Source: Cyrtodaria siliqua
Taxonomy: Eukaryota; Mollusca; Bivalvia; Adapedonta; Hiatellidae
Direction: 5' to 3'
Length of the DNA stretch: 64,000 nt
Assembly (NCBI GenBank): GCA_037043455.1
Contig: JAWPHD010011482.1
Location: 19,510 to 83,509, forward strand
The notes under the pieces are model-generated. The model saw only the letters and a program-made list of their open reading frames with translations, made no database searches and was not told the DNA's origin. Position numbers and translations under genes: made by a program. This document shows positions 44,173-55,334 of the stretch, one piece after another (positions within the stretch are counted from its first letter, which is position 1; every line of letters begins with the position of its first letter).

Positions 44173-44607
44173 TGCCCCCTTTACACAGAAGGAGATCGTT
44201 GAGCGATACAAAATTGGCCCGATCTCTCTACGATCTCCTAACACCTCGAACAAGTCGCTCATTGAGCGATCAAAAATTAATGGCGATCTATAGAGATCAT
44301 TCAGCGACCTTGGCGATCATTGAGCGCTCATTGAAAGATCGCTGAGAGATCATTGGGAGACCGATGAGATCATTGAGCGCTCCTTGAGCATTCGTTGAGA
44401 GATCGCTTACCTTGGTGATCGATCTCCTCATAGTTTTGGACTGGGTCAAAACTATGAGGAGACCGTGGCGACCGTAGAGATCACTGGAGGATCATTGAGA
44501 GATCATTGCGATATGTTGGCGATCACTGGGTGTTCATTGAAAGTTCATCAAGAGATCTGGCCAATTTTTTATCGCTCAACGATCGCCACCTCTGTGTAAA
44601 GGGGGTA
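44173..44607. mobile_element. Harbinger-type MITE with TAA target duplication and GATC-rich body
   Basis: The ends are TGCCCCCTTTACACAGA and the complement of TCTGTGTAAAGGGGGTA. They are flanked by TAA at 44170-44172 and 44608-44610. The body repeats 'gagatcattgagcg'-like motifs in both orientations and holds a hairpin 'ctcctcatagttttg' / 'caaaactatgaggag'. The terminal (T)ACCCCC and TAA duplication parallel the autonomous element at 30.4 kb, although the sequences beyond the first bases differ. Confidence 0.85.
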
Positions 44608-44891
44608 TAAGAAAGAACTTTCACTACCCCTCTCAGGGTTTTCAATAAGAGCCGGCCGCCGGCCAAAATGACCGTTTCAAATGAGGTTTAGGCCGGCTCA
44701 AATATCCGAAAAAAATAAAATCGGCATCTCCGGTGATGACAACAATATTGTTTTTCTTTGCATTCGTGTTTCATATTAACTTGTATAAGCGGTCCAGTAT
44801 GTAAACTACACTACCATTGGTCGAACCTGGGTCGATTCTTTATGATTGTCCAATCGCGAACTTGATAACATGTATCACAGAACCTTGAAAA

Positions 44892-44984
44892 ATGTCGGGT
44901 AAAACTGTCAAAAAAAGAAAAATAAACGATTTTTTCACCCCAGTTGTTGGAAGTAAGAAAAAAGCAGAACGTTCCGGTGTTTGA
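44892..44984 (+). pseudogene. Remnant N-terminus of a hAT-type transposase
   Basis: Thirty codons, MSGKTVKKRKINDFF and then a Lys-rich stretch, run to TGA. A basic start followed by a short 'DFF' motif is common at the N-terminus of hAT-derived proteins with BED/TTF-type fingers. Nothing downstream continues it, consistent with internal deletion. Confidence 0.4.
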
Positions 44985-45399
44985 GTTTACTATTAAATAT
45001 GTTGAAGTTATTGTTTGTTTGTTTGTTCTTTTCTTATTCATCGCGTCTGGAATACTTTTTCGCCGTAAAAACAACAACACGCGAACATAGTAACGCACAA
45101 ACGGGAATTCTGTTCTAAGTTTTTGAGCAGAGATCGGGCGAAATTGATCGTGGTTGTCAAAAATGGTTTGTCGAGAGAGATACTTAGAGGTGTAAGGTAC
45201 GAAACTTTTTATTGATCTATTTATTATAATCTATCTCACGGAAAAGGGGAGGTGCATCATTGGGATAAATGATGTACCCCACCCACCCCTTTTCGTCATT
45301 CTGTCTTCAACCAAAATTTTTGACCTGACACAAAATATAAAATAATAAAAAGCACCATATTAAGGGGAAGTTATGCCCAATTTTTTTTTGAAATCGGAC

Positions 45400-45975
45400 A
45401 TTTGTTAGTCAGGGTTGATATAAGTCGATATTAGCTGATCAGAAAGTCATGGTTGATATTGGATTTTTTAGTCAGGGTTGATTATGATATTAGTTGATCA
45501 GTCAAGTAAGTTAGTCGTCTCCGCTGGTATTATTTTGTCAGTCTGAGTCAGCATTAATATTAGTCGGTCTAGGCGGATATTAGTTGGTTGATCAGTCATG
45601 GTATGGTTGATTTTACCTATTAATCAGGGCTGACATTAATTGACCAGTCAGGATTGATTTTAGCTGAATGATCAGGGTTGATATTACCTGGTCAGTCAGG
45701 GTTGATATTAGTAACTTGATGATGATCAGTCATGGTTGATTAATTTGATATTAGTTGGTCAACGGTCAGAGCTGATATAAGTTTGTCAGTCACTATCAGT
45801 GTTGTTTCAGTTAGTCAGTCTGGGCTGATCTTGCTGATATGTGATAGTCGGGGCTCGTAAGTCAGTCTGGGCTGATATTAGTTGGTCAGTCACTGTCAAG
45901 GTTGATATTAGTTAGTCTGGGCAGATATTAGTATGTTAGAGTTGAGCCTGATATTAGTTAGTCTGTGCTGATATG
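45400..45975 (+). repeat. Degenerate minisatellite, about 20-30 bp unit
   Basis: Phrases such as 'gtcagggttgatattagttg' and 'ggtcagtcagggctgatatt' recur irregularly about twenty times. A last fragment lies at about 46390-46430. Confidence 0.85.
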
Positions 45976-46760
45976 TTTTTAACATTTTATTTCTTATCAA
46001 TACAATGATGCACAAAGAACAATAATTATGAAATGGGCAAAATTAACAAAATATATGTATAAAACAGTACTGAAATAAACATTAAGTTTAATAGCATCTG
46101 CCAGCAGAGGGAGACGATCCATTTGGCATTATGTTGGTCATTAGTGTGTTCTAGATAAATTGATATTATCATTTCTTCAATATATTTCCTTTAATACACA
46201 TGTCTGATAAAGCATTCAATATTAAGGATTGCTTTATTATACTTATTTCTGTGTTAGAAATATTTTGCGATGATATTAACAAAAATATACGTGTTCAACA
46301 TACAAGTGTTGCTATTTTCCACATGTGATATCTTTCCAATATCCTTTATTATAATTATTATCTAAAATTCTCTTTATTCAGCTGATGTTAGTCCCTGTTA
46401 GGGTTGATATTAGTTGATCAGTTTGGGCTGGTAAAGCTTATTTCTAAAGTCAGTACAAAAAAGACTCATCAAAGAACATTGTATATATGTTGATATGAAG
46501 AAAACTGTTTTTAAATGTTAAGTTCGCCATTCTGTAGTCTGGATCGGAATAGGATAAGTATTATCAAAAGATGTCCGACATATTTATTTAATATGATATT
46601 AGCTTTTAAAAGGTAAAAAAAAAATCTCTTCTTAATATTGCCCATTTTAAGGTGCTTAACAGTACAAAAAATATTGTTTTTAACCTCCCTAGAATCGCTC
46701 AGAATGCAGGAAATGACGTTTAGGTGGGGAACAAATGTCGGGGGGGCATGCCCCCGAACC

Positions 46761-46778
46761 CCCCCCCCCCCCCCCTAG
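46761..46778 (+). repeat. Poly-C run inside the hAT-like element
   Basis: About 18 C follow 'ggcatgcccccgaa'. Together with the preceding GGGGGGG it can fold back. Confidence 0.85.
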
Positions 46779-46904
46779 CATGCGTGGTGCCTCCTCAAAT
46801 TATAAAATGGCCTGCTCAATCAAAGCTTATTGAAAACCCTGCCCTCTAAACAATGAGGTCATATCGCATAGATAGGAATTTTGAAACTGGCACATGTTCA
46901 AAAA

Positions 46905-47004
46905 AGAAATTAGAAATTAATAATAATTATGTGAAATTATTCCTGAAAGTAATGCATACTTTCAGGAATAATTTCACATAATTATTATTAATATCTAATT
47001 TCTT
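46905..47004. repeat. Near-perfect 100-bp palindrome
   Basis: Arms 'aagaaattagaaattaataa' and the complement meet at 'cctgaaagtaatgcatactttcagg'. Only one or two mismatches. Probably a foldback MITE. Confidence 0.9.
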
Positions 47005-47016
47005 ATTTGCTTCATA

Positions 47017-47215
47017 GAGCGCTGTGGTCTAGTGGTAGAGCGTTGGACCCATGATCCAAAAGTCGTGGGTTCGATCCCCGCCATAACCATAAGTGCTGTG
47101 TCCCTGAGCAAACACTTTATCTGCATTTAATTGCTTAGTACTGGTTCTATTATACCCAGGAAGCACCGACAGTTACAATCGATGTAAAATAAATAAGTTT
47201 ACACTAAACGAATTT
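47017..47215 (+). mobile_element. tRNA-derived SINE (family C)
   Basis: A box TGGTCTAGTGGTAGAGC, a CAT anticodon-like loop in 'ggacccatgatcc', and B box GGGTTCGATCCCC form a convincing tRNA head. The 5' GCGCTGT and 3' end do not pair as an acceptor stem. A SINE body follows ('gtgtccctgagcaaacactt', 'ggttctattatacccagga'), ending 'atgtaaaataaataag'. Confidence 0.75.
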
Positions 47216-47543
47216 CTTATGTATACATGTATATTCTCTATTTAGTATATGAATGCATATTATATAGTTTATAGATGTATATTGCCACTATTTGGCTCCA
47301 ATTTTTCTAATTTGCTCCAACTTATCTCATTTGTCGCAAGTGGTGGTGCAAAGAAAAAATAAGTCAGAGGGTAACCTGGCGAATCCTTACATTGGTTAAA
47401 GGTTATATTAGACTTGACACGAATATACCCACTTTTGACCTTTGACCTGTCAGTGTGACCTTGCCCTTGGTGATAGGGACCTGAGATTTTTTAAAGACAT
47501 CTTCAAGTAGACACCTGAACCTTTCTGTGTTCAAAGTCCCTCA

Positions 47544-47858
47544 GGCCTAAAAAAAAATATTGTTCTGGTAAGATGTTCAAAATTGGTAGGTAGGGTAGGT
47601 CGGATTTTTTTTTTTTTTTTTTTTTTTTAGGGATTGTTTTTTATGAACGCAAAGAAGATGCACTGGATTATGTACTATAATTACTGTAATTATAATTGTT
47701 TTCTATTTGCTCTTCACTTGTGTACATACATACTTTATATAATTATATATATATTTTTTTTTATTTTTTTTTCGAAATGGACCAAAAAAAACGTCAGGGT
47801 CGGCGGGTATTCGTAGATAGGGTCGGGTGACCCGAATCACACAATTTTTTTTTAGGCC
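47544..47858. mobile_element. GGCC-type MITE with TCA target duplication
   Basis: The ends GGCCTAAAAAAAAAT and the complement of TTTTTTTTTAGGCC are flanked by TCA at 47541-47543 and 47859-47861. Internal 'ggtagggtaggtcgg' and 'cagggtcggcggg' are present. Contains a T-run of about 24 at 47607-47630. Confidence 0.75.
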
Positions 47859-48055
47859 TCAACTGGCTCAAAAGTTATAAACTGAAACAAACTCAAATTT
47901 GGCCTTTGACCAAGTGTGACATAAAGGCCATGATGATAAGGTAATGGGATGTTTGCAGCACATTGTTTTGATCCAACTAAACTTCTGTAAACTATCATTA
48001 ATATTTCTCCATTAGTCTGAACAAAAGTTATAGATGGACACAACATGATCAAAAT

Positions 48056-48345
48056 ATGAATTAGAGAGTTATGGTCCTTTATAAGATGTATTCATTGCAT
48101 CATGTTGAAGATTTGTGCAGAGTTTCATTGAACACTTTGAAAGTTATTAGCCACAATCGATCGTAAAATTCAAGTTTTAAGTTCCAGTTTAAACCTTTTT
48201 TCAAAGGGAAATAATTAAAAAAAAAATTAACTAGAGAGCTGTTGGCTTTTATCAGATGTATTCACTGGATCATGTTGAAGATGTTTACAGTTTCATTGTT
48301 GTAGACCTTTTACATTGAATGTTATAAACCACAATCAGTTGTTTT
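48056..48345 (+). repeat. Duplicated unit, about 171 bp, two copies
   Basis: 'agatgtattcattgcatcat' then 'gttgaagatttgtgcagagt' (first) and 'agatgtattcactggatcat' then 'gttgaagatgtttacagt' (second). Confidence 0.7.
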
Positions 48346-48348
48346 GAA

Positions 48349-48690
48349 TTGAATTGGGGTTTTAAGGCGCACCAACACACGAAAAGGTTATATGGCACCT
48401 AATAGGCATGAACATGCCAGGCTCATCTTCCATGTACATTGAGATAAAATATGGAAAATGGGCCTAGAACCTTCTCACCCTGAACTACAGAGTTGCTGCA
48501 AATTCTATCGTAGAAACTCCATTTACGCTGGAGCCACGTTATTGTTTTTCTGCCACTGCTCTTTGATGCGAGCGAGATAGCACCTGAAACAATGCAGGGA
48601 TCATGATGAAGACCTTCAATGAACATGAACAAAAAATGATAATATGAACATGAATTTGGGGGGATTCTACCCCTCTGCCTATCCCTCCAA
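48349..48690 (-). repeat. Interspersed repeat R1, minus-strand copy
   Basis: It shares 'gggcctagaaccttctcacc', 'gagttgctgcaaattcta' and 'aaactccatttacgctggag' with the other copies. Confidence 0.65.
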
Positions 48691-49164
48691 AGGGATCTGC
48701 AGTGGCCCTATTCTTTGCCCCGTGACCAAACGGGGCCCCCGAGAACCACATGTTGTCAGGTATAAGTTAACGGACATATGTACGGACGGATGGACGGACG
48801 TTCAACGCCAAGACATAATATGTCCCTACAGGCAAATAAAAATGTTGAGAAAGATTCAGGATGCATTCACAAAATTGTAAAGTTTTCGCTATACTATCTA
48901 CATAGTATATAAACTTAATTTTAAACATTTTATAGGTCCTGGGGACTTGATTTAAACAAAATCTAGCAATCAAGTCTGAAAAACAACTGTCCAAATATGT
49001 CTTGCGGTTCTTGAGATGAAGACTGTTTAAAGTTTTGGCTATTTTTAGTAATTATAGCCATCTTGGATATGCATTAGATCTAATTTTAACAAAATTAAAA
49101 GCCATTGACTTAAGCATCATCCACGTGATTAAGTTAATTAAAAAAATTGGTTTATGAAGAAAAG

Positions 49165-49640
49165 TTGATATGAATTGGGTTTTACAGCGCAACAACCAAA
49201 AGGTTGTATGGCACCAACAGGAATGAACATTTCAGGCCCACACTCCATTTATACATAGGCCATCCATAAAAAATTGTTGGTTTGCTGTGCTCGATCTACT
49301 CACTAAAAAGAGCCCTACCCAAAACTTTTTACTGCAATTTTAAGAATGTTTTCCGTTTAATTTCTTATGGTTTTTACTGTCTTTGAGATATTTTTTTTTT
49401 TTTTTACCTACCTACCTACCTAAAACTTTTTGGGTAGGAGCACAGCAAACCAACAATTTTTTAAGGATGGCCGAGAGATAAAAACATGCAGAATGGGCTT
49501 AATAGAACCTTCTCACCTGTAGAACTGCAGAGATGCTGCAAATTCTGTTGTAAACACTCCATTTTTTGCTGGAGCCATGATCATTGTTTTCTGCCACCAC
49601 TCAAATAGCACCTGAAACAATACAGGGATGATGATGAAGA
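49165..49640 (-). repeat. Interspersed repeat R1, minus-strand copy interrupted by a MITE
   Basis: The two halves (to 49257 and from 49473) align with the uninterrupted copy at 48.35 kb on either side of 'ccatgtacat' / 'gagataaaa'. Confidence 0.65.
49258..49472. mobile_element. GGCCATCC-family MITE, complete copy
   Basis: 215 bp with TIRs of about 35 bp (GGCCATCCATAAAAAATTGT and complement, to 'ggtttgctgtgctc'). Holds (CCTA)n near 49407. A clear 3-bp duplication is not visible at this copy. Confidence 0.85.
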
Positions 49641-51361
49641 CCTTAATGAACATGACAGAAAAAATGACAAAATGCCGCGCTTTTTTTATAAAAATTGTGA
49701 AAGATGCAACCCTAGCCTGGTAATTTTGTGGGAAAAAAACACAGCGATAACTACCTAATTTGTGAAAAAAATCAGCCACTGAGTAACAGTTGTGAAAAAA
49801 ATTACCACATTTGAATTGTGAAGTCAGTAGCAGAATTTCGGTCTGTGTTACAGGAAAAAAAAAGCCCTGAAAATTTAACATGAATTCGGTGGAAATTTAC
49901 CCCTCTGTCTGGATAAGCATTGCCCTTATAATCTTTCCTGAGAACCTCTTACAGGAAAAGTAAATGGGAGACACTAAGCAGTCATAATAGCTCACGTTGA
50001 ACCTTTAAAATTGGCTCAGGTATTTCAAGGCTCAGGTAGTTTAGTTTATGTCAGTCAAGTGTAAAACAAACTTATTTCACACACGGTAATATTAATTAAT
50101 TATTTAGGTACAATTTCGGTAAATAATTGTTTACTGAAGCTTAAAACAAACTCTGTACATGTCTCTGTTAACACTGCATGGTTTAAGGGAAATACCAATT
50201 TAGGTGAAAGTACCTGCTCTTAAAAATTACCCATCACAGCAGAGCTGTAGATAAGTTGAGTATTTGAGTAGTTTACTCATACTGTTTTTACAAATATGCT
50301 CAGATTTTTAAAATATCGAGTATCACAATTACTCATCAACTTACTACATTTAAAAATTATGAGTATTATATTTGTATGTATTGTCCTGTGGAACAGTTTA
50401 ATATTCAATATTAAAATGAAGAAAATTGTTCTAAGCATCCATATCTAATATAAGAACAAAGGCCATACAGTGTTTTGTTTAGTAAATTACTTAACATCCA
50501 TTTTAATAATAAATGAATGGTTGTTTCTTTTAAAATGTATTAAATGTATGTGAATCCATTTTGGAAGCATGGACTATTTAAAAATTATTTTTACTCTGAA
50601 CGTGTTCATTGTTATTTATTTAAGATCTGAAGAGTAAATACTTACTGCAGTCAAAAATAATCTACAGCTCTGATTACACTGGGCTTAATTCATTCGTAGA
50701 TCATACAACATCGATGTCAACAAACATCAAACATCAAATGGGCGAAAAATTGAATTAGGTGAAACTAACTAAATTCTAGGCACACACACATAAACTTGTT
50801 TTCATAACCCAATACAAATGAAATTTGACCAAAAGATCGAATGAGTATATAATTATACAAAAATTAATTCTTGTCAAAACTCAATTTTCTATAATGCCGG
50901 TAAGTAATACTCTGACAAACTATTTTATGTAAAACAAAAGTCAATTAAATGATTATCATTACTGAGATATTCCAGGTCAAGTTTACTGAAGGTTTCGATC
51001 ATAAAGGGATTTTTTTTTAAAGCAAACTGACGTCTTTAGTTCACTCAACGCAGGGACATGGCAATACTCCTTTTCTCCCGGTAGTAACATGGAAAAAAAA
51101 AGAAAGTTGAAAAATGCAATAAAAATCAGTGTTTGGATTGGGTAAGGGTAGACTTTTAGTTACCACTTTTTTGCAGGAATAAAATGTCTATATTCCTGAA
51201 AAATATTGCTTGTAACGATTTCTTCCAAAGTAGAATGAAAAAATCAGAGAGAGGAGGACCCGTGAACCCTGCCCCACACTCCCCACCTTCTGAGAGGAGG
51301 TTCCTTCCAGTCACTCCCACACTCAAGGTGTTTCTCACTTTGTATTTAGTGTATGTTGAAA
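49641..51361. other. Unannotated AT-rich DNA
   Basis: No supported exon. A 60-codon open stretch on both strands at 51.16-51.38 kb has no start, splice or family support. Confidence 0.4.
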
Positions 51362-51565
51362 ACAGGTCATGCTGATGTAATCGGACCAGAAAAAATACAA
51401 TGAAAAATTACATATAAATATCTTAGGCACTCAGCAGGTTTGAACTCGGGACCCCTTGCATGTGAAGCAACCAATACAGATATCACCATAAAAGCTAGCT
51501 CTGCGGCGAGACAGTAGTAACACGCTTATAAACCTATCTATTTACATACCCCACAACTGAGTCCC
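51362..51565 (-). mobile_element. SINE family B copy, minus strand
   Basis: Same phrases as the copy at 22.4 kb: 'caggtttgaactcgggaccc', 'cttgcatgtgaagc', 'aaagctagctctgcggcgag'. Confidence 0.75.
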
Positions 51566-53240
51566 CTGCTCAGCTCTCAAACTGTATGATGAAATAAGTG
51601 CCCATGTAAAAGCTAATGGTAGAAATTGATTAGCGTTCTGAAAAAGTCAATATAAATCTCATCAAATATAATACTTTTATTTATGAAAATATCAACAGGA
51701 ATATGGCTAGGCAATATTGCAGACAGCAGGGGCCTAAGCTTAAACAAGTTTTAAAGAGTGTTATTTGGAGGTCTATTAATTTAACACTGATTAAATGATT
51801 ATTTAAGGATTAATGCATCTTAGATTTCCTGTTTATAATTGATCTTTTATATTGATCTCATCCTCTATTTGTACGCTGCTTACAAGTATTAATAGAATAA
51901 TTATTATATTTTACACAAGATTGATATACCCACATCATCGGAAACTAATTTTGGATTAAAGATCGATGTAAACATAAAACAGATCTACTTAACCTTATAA
52001 GTAATCATTAAACAAGGATTAATATTTTAAACTGAGAATGTCTTTCTTACCGGCTGTCAATATTTTAACAGCTTTAGGTTTGAACATATTTTAGTATTTT
52101 TATGTGTTCATTGTCAAAAAGATTGAGCAAATTTGAAAGTGGTTTGTTATAGAATCTACTCTATGCTCAAAGTTATAATAAGTTATTGAGCAAAAATGTG
52201 AAAATTTAATATGAAATATTGATCCATTGAACACTACCACTAGACTTAGCACTTGTGTAGCGCTTTATAATCTTGCATATATATGTTTTTTTTGTTGTTT
52301 TAAAACATATGTGTCCTAATTAATTATGTACCAGAGCATTTAAACTTTTTAAAACATTGGGTCACACACGATACCTTGCAGGTTAGGACTACAGAACAGT
52401 TCAACACACTACATTACCAAAGCCAAAGTCACACAGCTTTGGGTAATATTCGTCTCACTGGTTTCCGTATTTGACATATCATGACATCACCACTTACATC
52501 ATGTAGCTCAGCTCAGCCTGATGCTTGACTTTTTGTTACTATTTATTCATCTCATTTATTTTATTTAGTCATTGTATCACATATATCATGATTTGCTCTG
52601 AGGGATGGAATGCATTTTCTATCTTTTAGTGATAACTCAGTCCACAAACTGTACTCAGTATATGTCTGATTCATAATTTACATAGATCTACAAAGCACAC
52701 AAATAGAAACAGTTGTGTCAATGCAGTGCAAACAAATTGTGCTGAATCATTATGGGCAATAATAAACTTTTCTTCAGCTCAAACTGATTTTTAACAAATA
52801 TTCTGATACATATTATGTTAAAAATCTGAGGAAAAGATATCTTCAGACTAACAACCTTAAACAATATATTCATTTTCTTGGAAATTAACTTTCCCAAAAT
52901 GATGTCAACAAATGTGGATCAATGGAAGTGACCAATGCAGGAAATACATAGCTGATAAACTGTGAAAATACAGCTGTTAAATCATGAACATTTTGTTTTG
53001 ATGGAAAAATCTGGAGATTGTTCGCTTAAAACCAGAGGTCCAGAGAGACTGGAGAGCAAATGAAAAATCCAGAGAATTCGGATTTTAGATTTGACAGGAA
53101 TTTAAGTCATTGAAAAATAATTCTGGTGAAAAATAATAGGCAGAGTGAGAGAGAAATTGAAAAAAGAATGAGAGAGAGTGAGGGAGAAACTGTCATCTCT
53201 CCGAGTTATACATTTTGAGTGTCAATACTGGAATATATAC
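51566..53240. other. Unannotated AT-rich DNA
   Basis: Likely intron 1 of the minus-strand host gene. Nothing else supported. Confidence 0.45.
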
Positions 53241-53244
53241 TTAC

Positions 53245-53469
53245 TGTTGGCAGCCCTCTATTTGTTGGTGTAGATCGACAATCATATAGAGATTTTAGGT
53301 ATTCATAGTAAGTGTATGAAGGAAGTGTTAATGAAACAGTATCCGAATTTGAATCAGTATCATTCCTCATTAAAGAATACCGATATGGAGTCAAATGTCT
53401 GTCATCTGTGAACCAATCCGTGTCATACGACACCTCACAGAAAGTCGTTGGCGACGGATAATGCGCCAT
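53245..53469 (-). CDS. First coding exon of the long minus-strand host gene
   Basis: Minus strand. The ATG at 53469 has a strong Kozak context (ACAACAATGG). Another in-frame ATG 12 nt upstream (53481) is in a poor context, so I prefer the second. The frame MAHYPSPTTFCEVSYDTDWF continues for 75 codons to CCAACA|GTAAGT, a consensus donor (GT at 53244-53243), phase 0. The peptide is rich in Tyr, Thr, Ser and Asp (RYSLMRNDTDSNSDTVSLTL, SYTYYEYLKSLYD) and lacks a signal peptide or membrane segment. The composition is strikingly less AT-rich than the flanks. About 180 bp upstream is a perfect cAMP-response element. Downstream partners are probably the phase-0 exons at 38900-39052 and 27752-27862. 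The protein family is not recognised. Confidence 0.65.
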
Positions 53470-53645
53470 TGTTGTGATCATGAAATAATTGATTTGATAT
53501 TAATTAAATAACACTAGTCCTGTTTTATGCCTCCTGCTTCCGTGAAGTAGAAAAACATAGAAATCAATGAATATCCAAGATAAACAGCACACTTTCAATT
53601 TCCCGGCATCTGTCACTTCCTGCGTCTGGGACAACGCATGTGCTC

Positions 53646-53653
53646 TGACGTCA
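53646..53653. promoter_or_regulatory. Perfect CRE palindrome upstream of the host gene
   Basis: TGACGTCA lies 177 bp before the chosen start codon, in a CpG-containing stretch ('ttcctgcgtctgggacaacg'). CREB/ATF-family factors bind this palindrome, so it is a plausible proximal promoter site; use in vivo is inferred. Confidence 0.45.
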
Positions 53654-53699
53654 CTAATTGTACTTACACTAGAAACAAAAGCGGATACTGTTTTAGGGT

Positions 53700-54488
53700 T
53701 TTCATGTGAACCACAATTAAATACTCCGCAACTATTCATGCACGTATTTTATATGCTTAAGCTTCTTAAAATTATGTCCATATTCATAAGTATAATACTG
53801 TAGGTCAAAATACTATTATAACATCCGATATCCTACATAGGATCATAGAAAGTATGCACACTATACTGTATACCTAACCCTTATGTAAAGAATTTTTAAT
53901 GTGATCCTCGCATTTTCCTTAATTCAGTACAACTAGAAATTGATCAATCGTTTATAACAGGATATCGCCAGGTGACTCTAAAGCCTTTATTTTCTTTTTA
54001 TTTACACACATACATAAATTTATCCTTAGTACAATTTGAAAGTAGATATCTTTTTATCCTCCGCGTGAACCATTCAGTTGTACCCATTATATTTTTCCAT
54101 TGAAAATAACAAATTGCATGTATTTTACATTGTTGATATTTGCATTTCATAAAAGGTAAGCATTCATTTGTGCTTGCATATAATGACATATTTGATCATT
54201 TATATAAACGCATGCAGCGTTAAATTATAATTATGATGACATAAATATATGCATTAATGGTAGTTCTGTATGAATTTGAGAAAAACTAACTAACTGGTGC
54301 TAAAGGTCCAGATCTAGTATTGTAGCCCTCTGTAACATAAGTATGCACGAATGCGTGCTTTAACAACTTGAGATGCAATATATATATTCTATCTATATTG
54401 CGTTTATTATAACCAATAAATGATTAATAGCTCAGTCAAAACATATATGGCCTACACTGACAAGAAAGTATTAAAATACGCGCCACCA
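53700..54488. other. Unannotated flank upstream of the host gene
   Basis: Nothing supported. Confidence 0.4.
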
Positions 54489-54492
54489 TTAA

Positions 54493-54783
54493 AAAGGTAG
54501 GGACACACGACACTCTTGATTTGTTTAAAAAAACTCGCGGCGTTCCGTTAGTATTTCGACATTACTTGCTTATTTGCAATCATCAATATTAATTCGTAAT
54601 AGTTTAAAGCAAATTGTTACTTGCACCAATACTGTTTAAAATATGGTAGAAAAATGAAGACAAATGCTCAAAATGTTATTTAATTACATGCAAGCAGGTT
54701 TAAAGTCGAAATGATACTGGATAAACAAATCAAGGTGATCATTTGAGTATTTGATACAAACTTCAAGATTGCCATGTCTCCCT
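54493..54783. mobile_element. TTAA-type MITE, copy 1 (piggyBac-like)
   Basis: Left TTAA at 54489-54492, then 'aggtagggacacacgacact'. The right end 'cttcaagattgccatgtctc' is followed by TCAA, an eroded TTAA. It shares 'tacatgcaagcaggtttaaa' with copy 2. Confidence 0.6.
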
Positions 54784-55074
54784 TCAAAACGTATTATAAA
54801 AAACAACAACAAAAAAAAAACGCACTGCGCATCGTTTCCAGTTGCGGATCCAGTGATATATCGGGAATATATTAAATAGTGAACGTGTACGACCATCACA
54901 CTTTCCATCCCCTAAAATGGTTGAAAATGCATTGGTGACCCATTCATTAGCATAAACAACTTTGTAAATGTTTATTTGTTTTTGACTGGCAATTGTTTCT
55001 GCGAAAGGTGCGTCCCTCCCCCAATTTTAAATCCTGAATCCGTCCCAGCTTTTTTCATCCCGTCCTTTATATAT
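54784..55074. other. Unannotated DNA
   Basis: Nothing supported. Confidence 0.4.
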
Positions 55075-55334
55075 ACACTACTCAACTTTTATAATCGGTC
55101 ACTTTTCAAAGAATTATATATTTTTTAATAATTCATATTTTCAATTGAAATTTAAACTGGCGTCGTTTAACAAATATCGCCAGTGATTTATAAAACTTAA
55201 TCTGCCTTGATTGGACTAAAACCTTGTTGATAAACTTAATAAAATATTGGTATGTGTTTCGGTGATTTCCAGTTTTTAGTATTTGTTTATTTTCAAAAAA
55301 AACTGGGTGACCGATTATAAAAGTTGAGTAGTGT
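55075..55334. mobile_element. MITE with perfect 28-bp TIRs
   Basis: ACACTACTCAACTTTTATAA continues to 'tcggtcac', and the exact complement ends the element. 260 bp, no coding capacity. The target duplication is unclear. Confidence 0.9.

Larger units (their letters stand above)
44634..46841 (+). mobile_element. Deleted hAT-like DNA transposon
   Basis: The termini CAGGGTTTTCAATAAG and its exact complement CTTATTGAAAACCCTG bound 2208 bp. CCCTCT flanks both sides (44628-44633, 46842-46847). CAGGG ends suggest hAT; hAT duplications are normally 8 bp, so the 6-bp flank is either an eroded duplication or a different superfamily. A short ORF start like that of hAT-type transposases is retained at 44892. 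The interior is largely replaced by a degenerate minisatellite. Confidence 0.65.

Noticed and set aside
47017..47090. Functional tRNA gene (CAT anticodon-like loop)
   Set aside because: The A and B boxes are good but the acceptor stem does not pair, and a SINE body follows directly.
48644..48994. Overlapping short ORFs on both strands
   Set aside because: They cover repeat R1 and the 'cggacggatggacgg' molluscan repeat end; no gene features.
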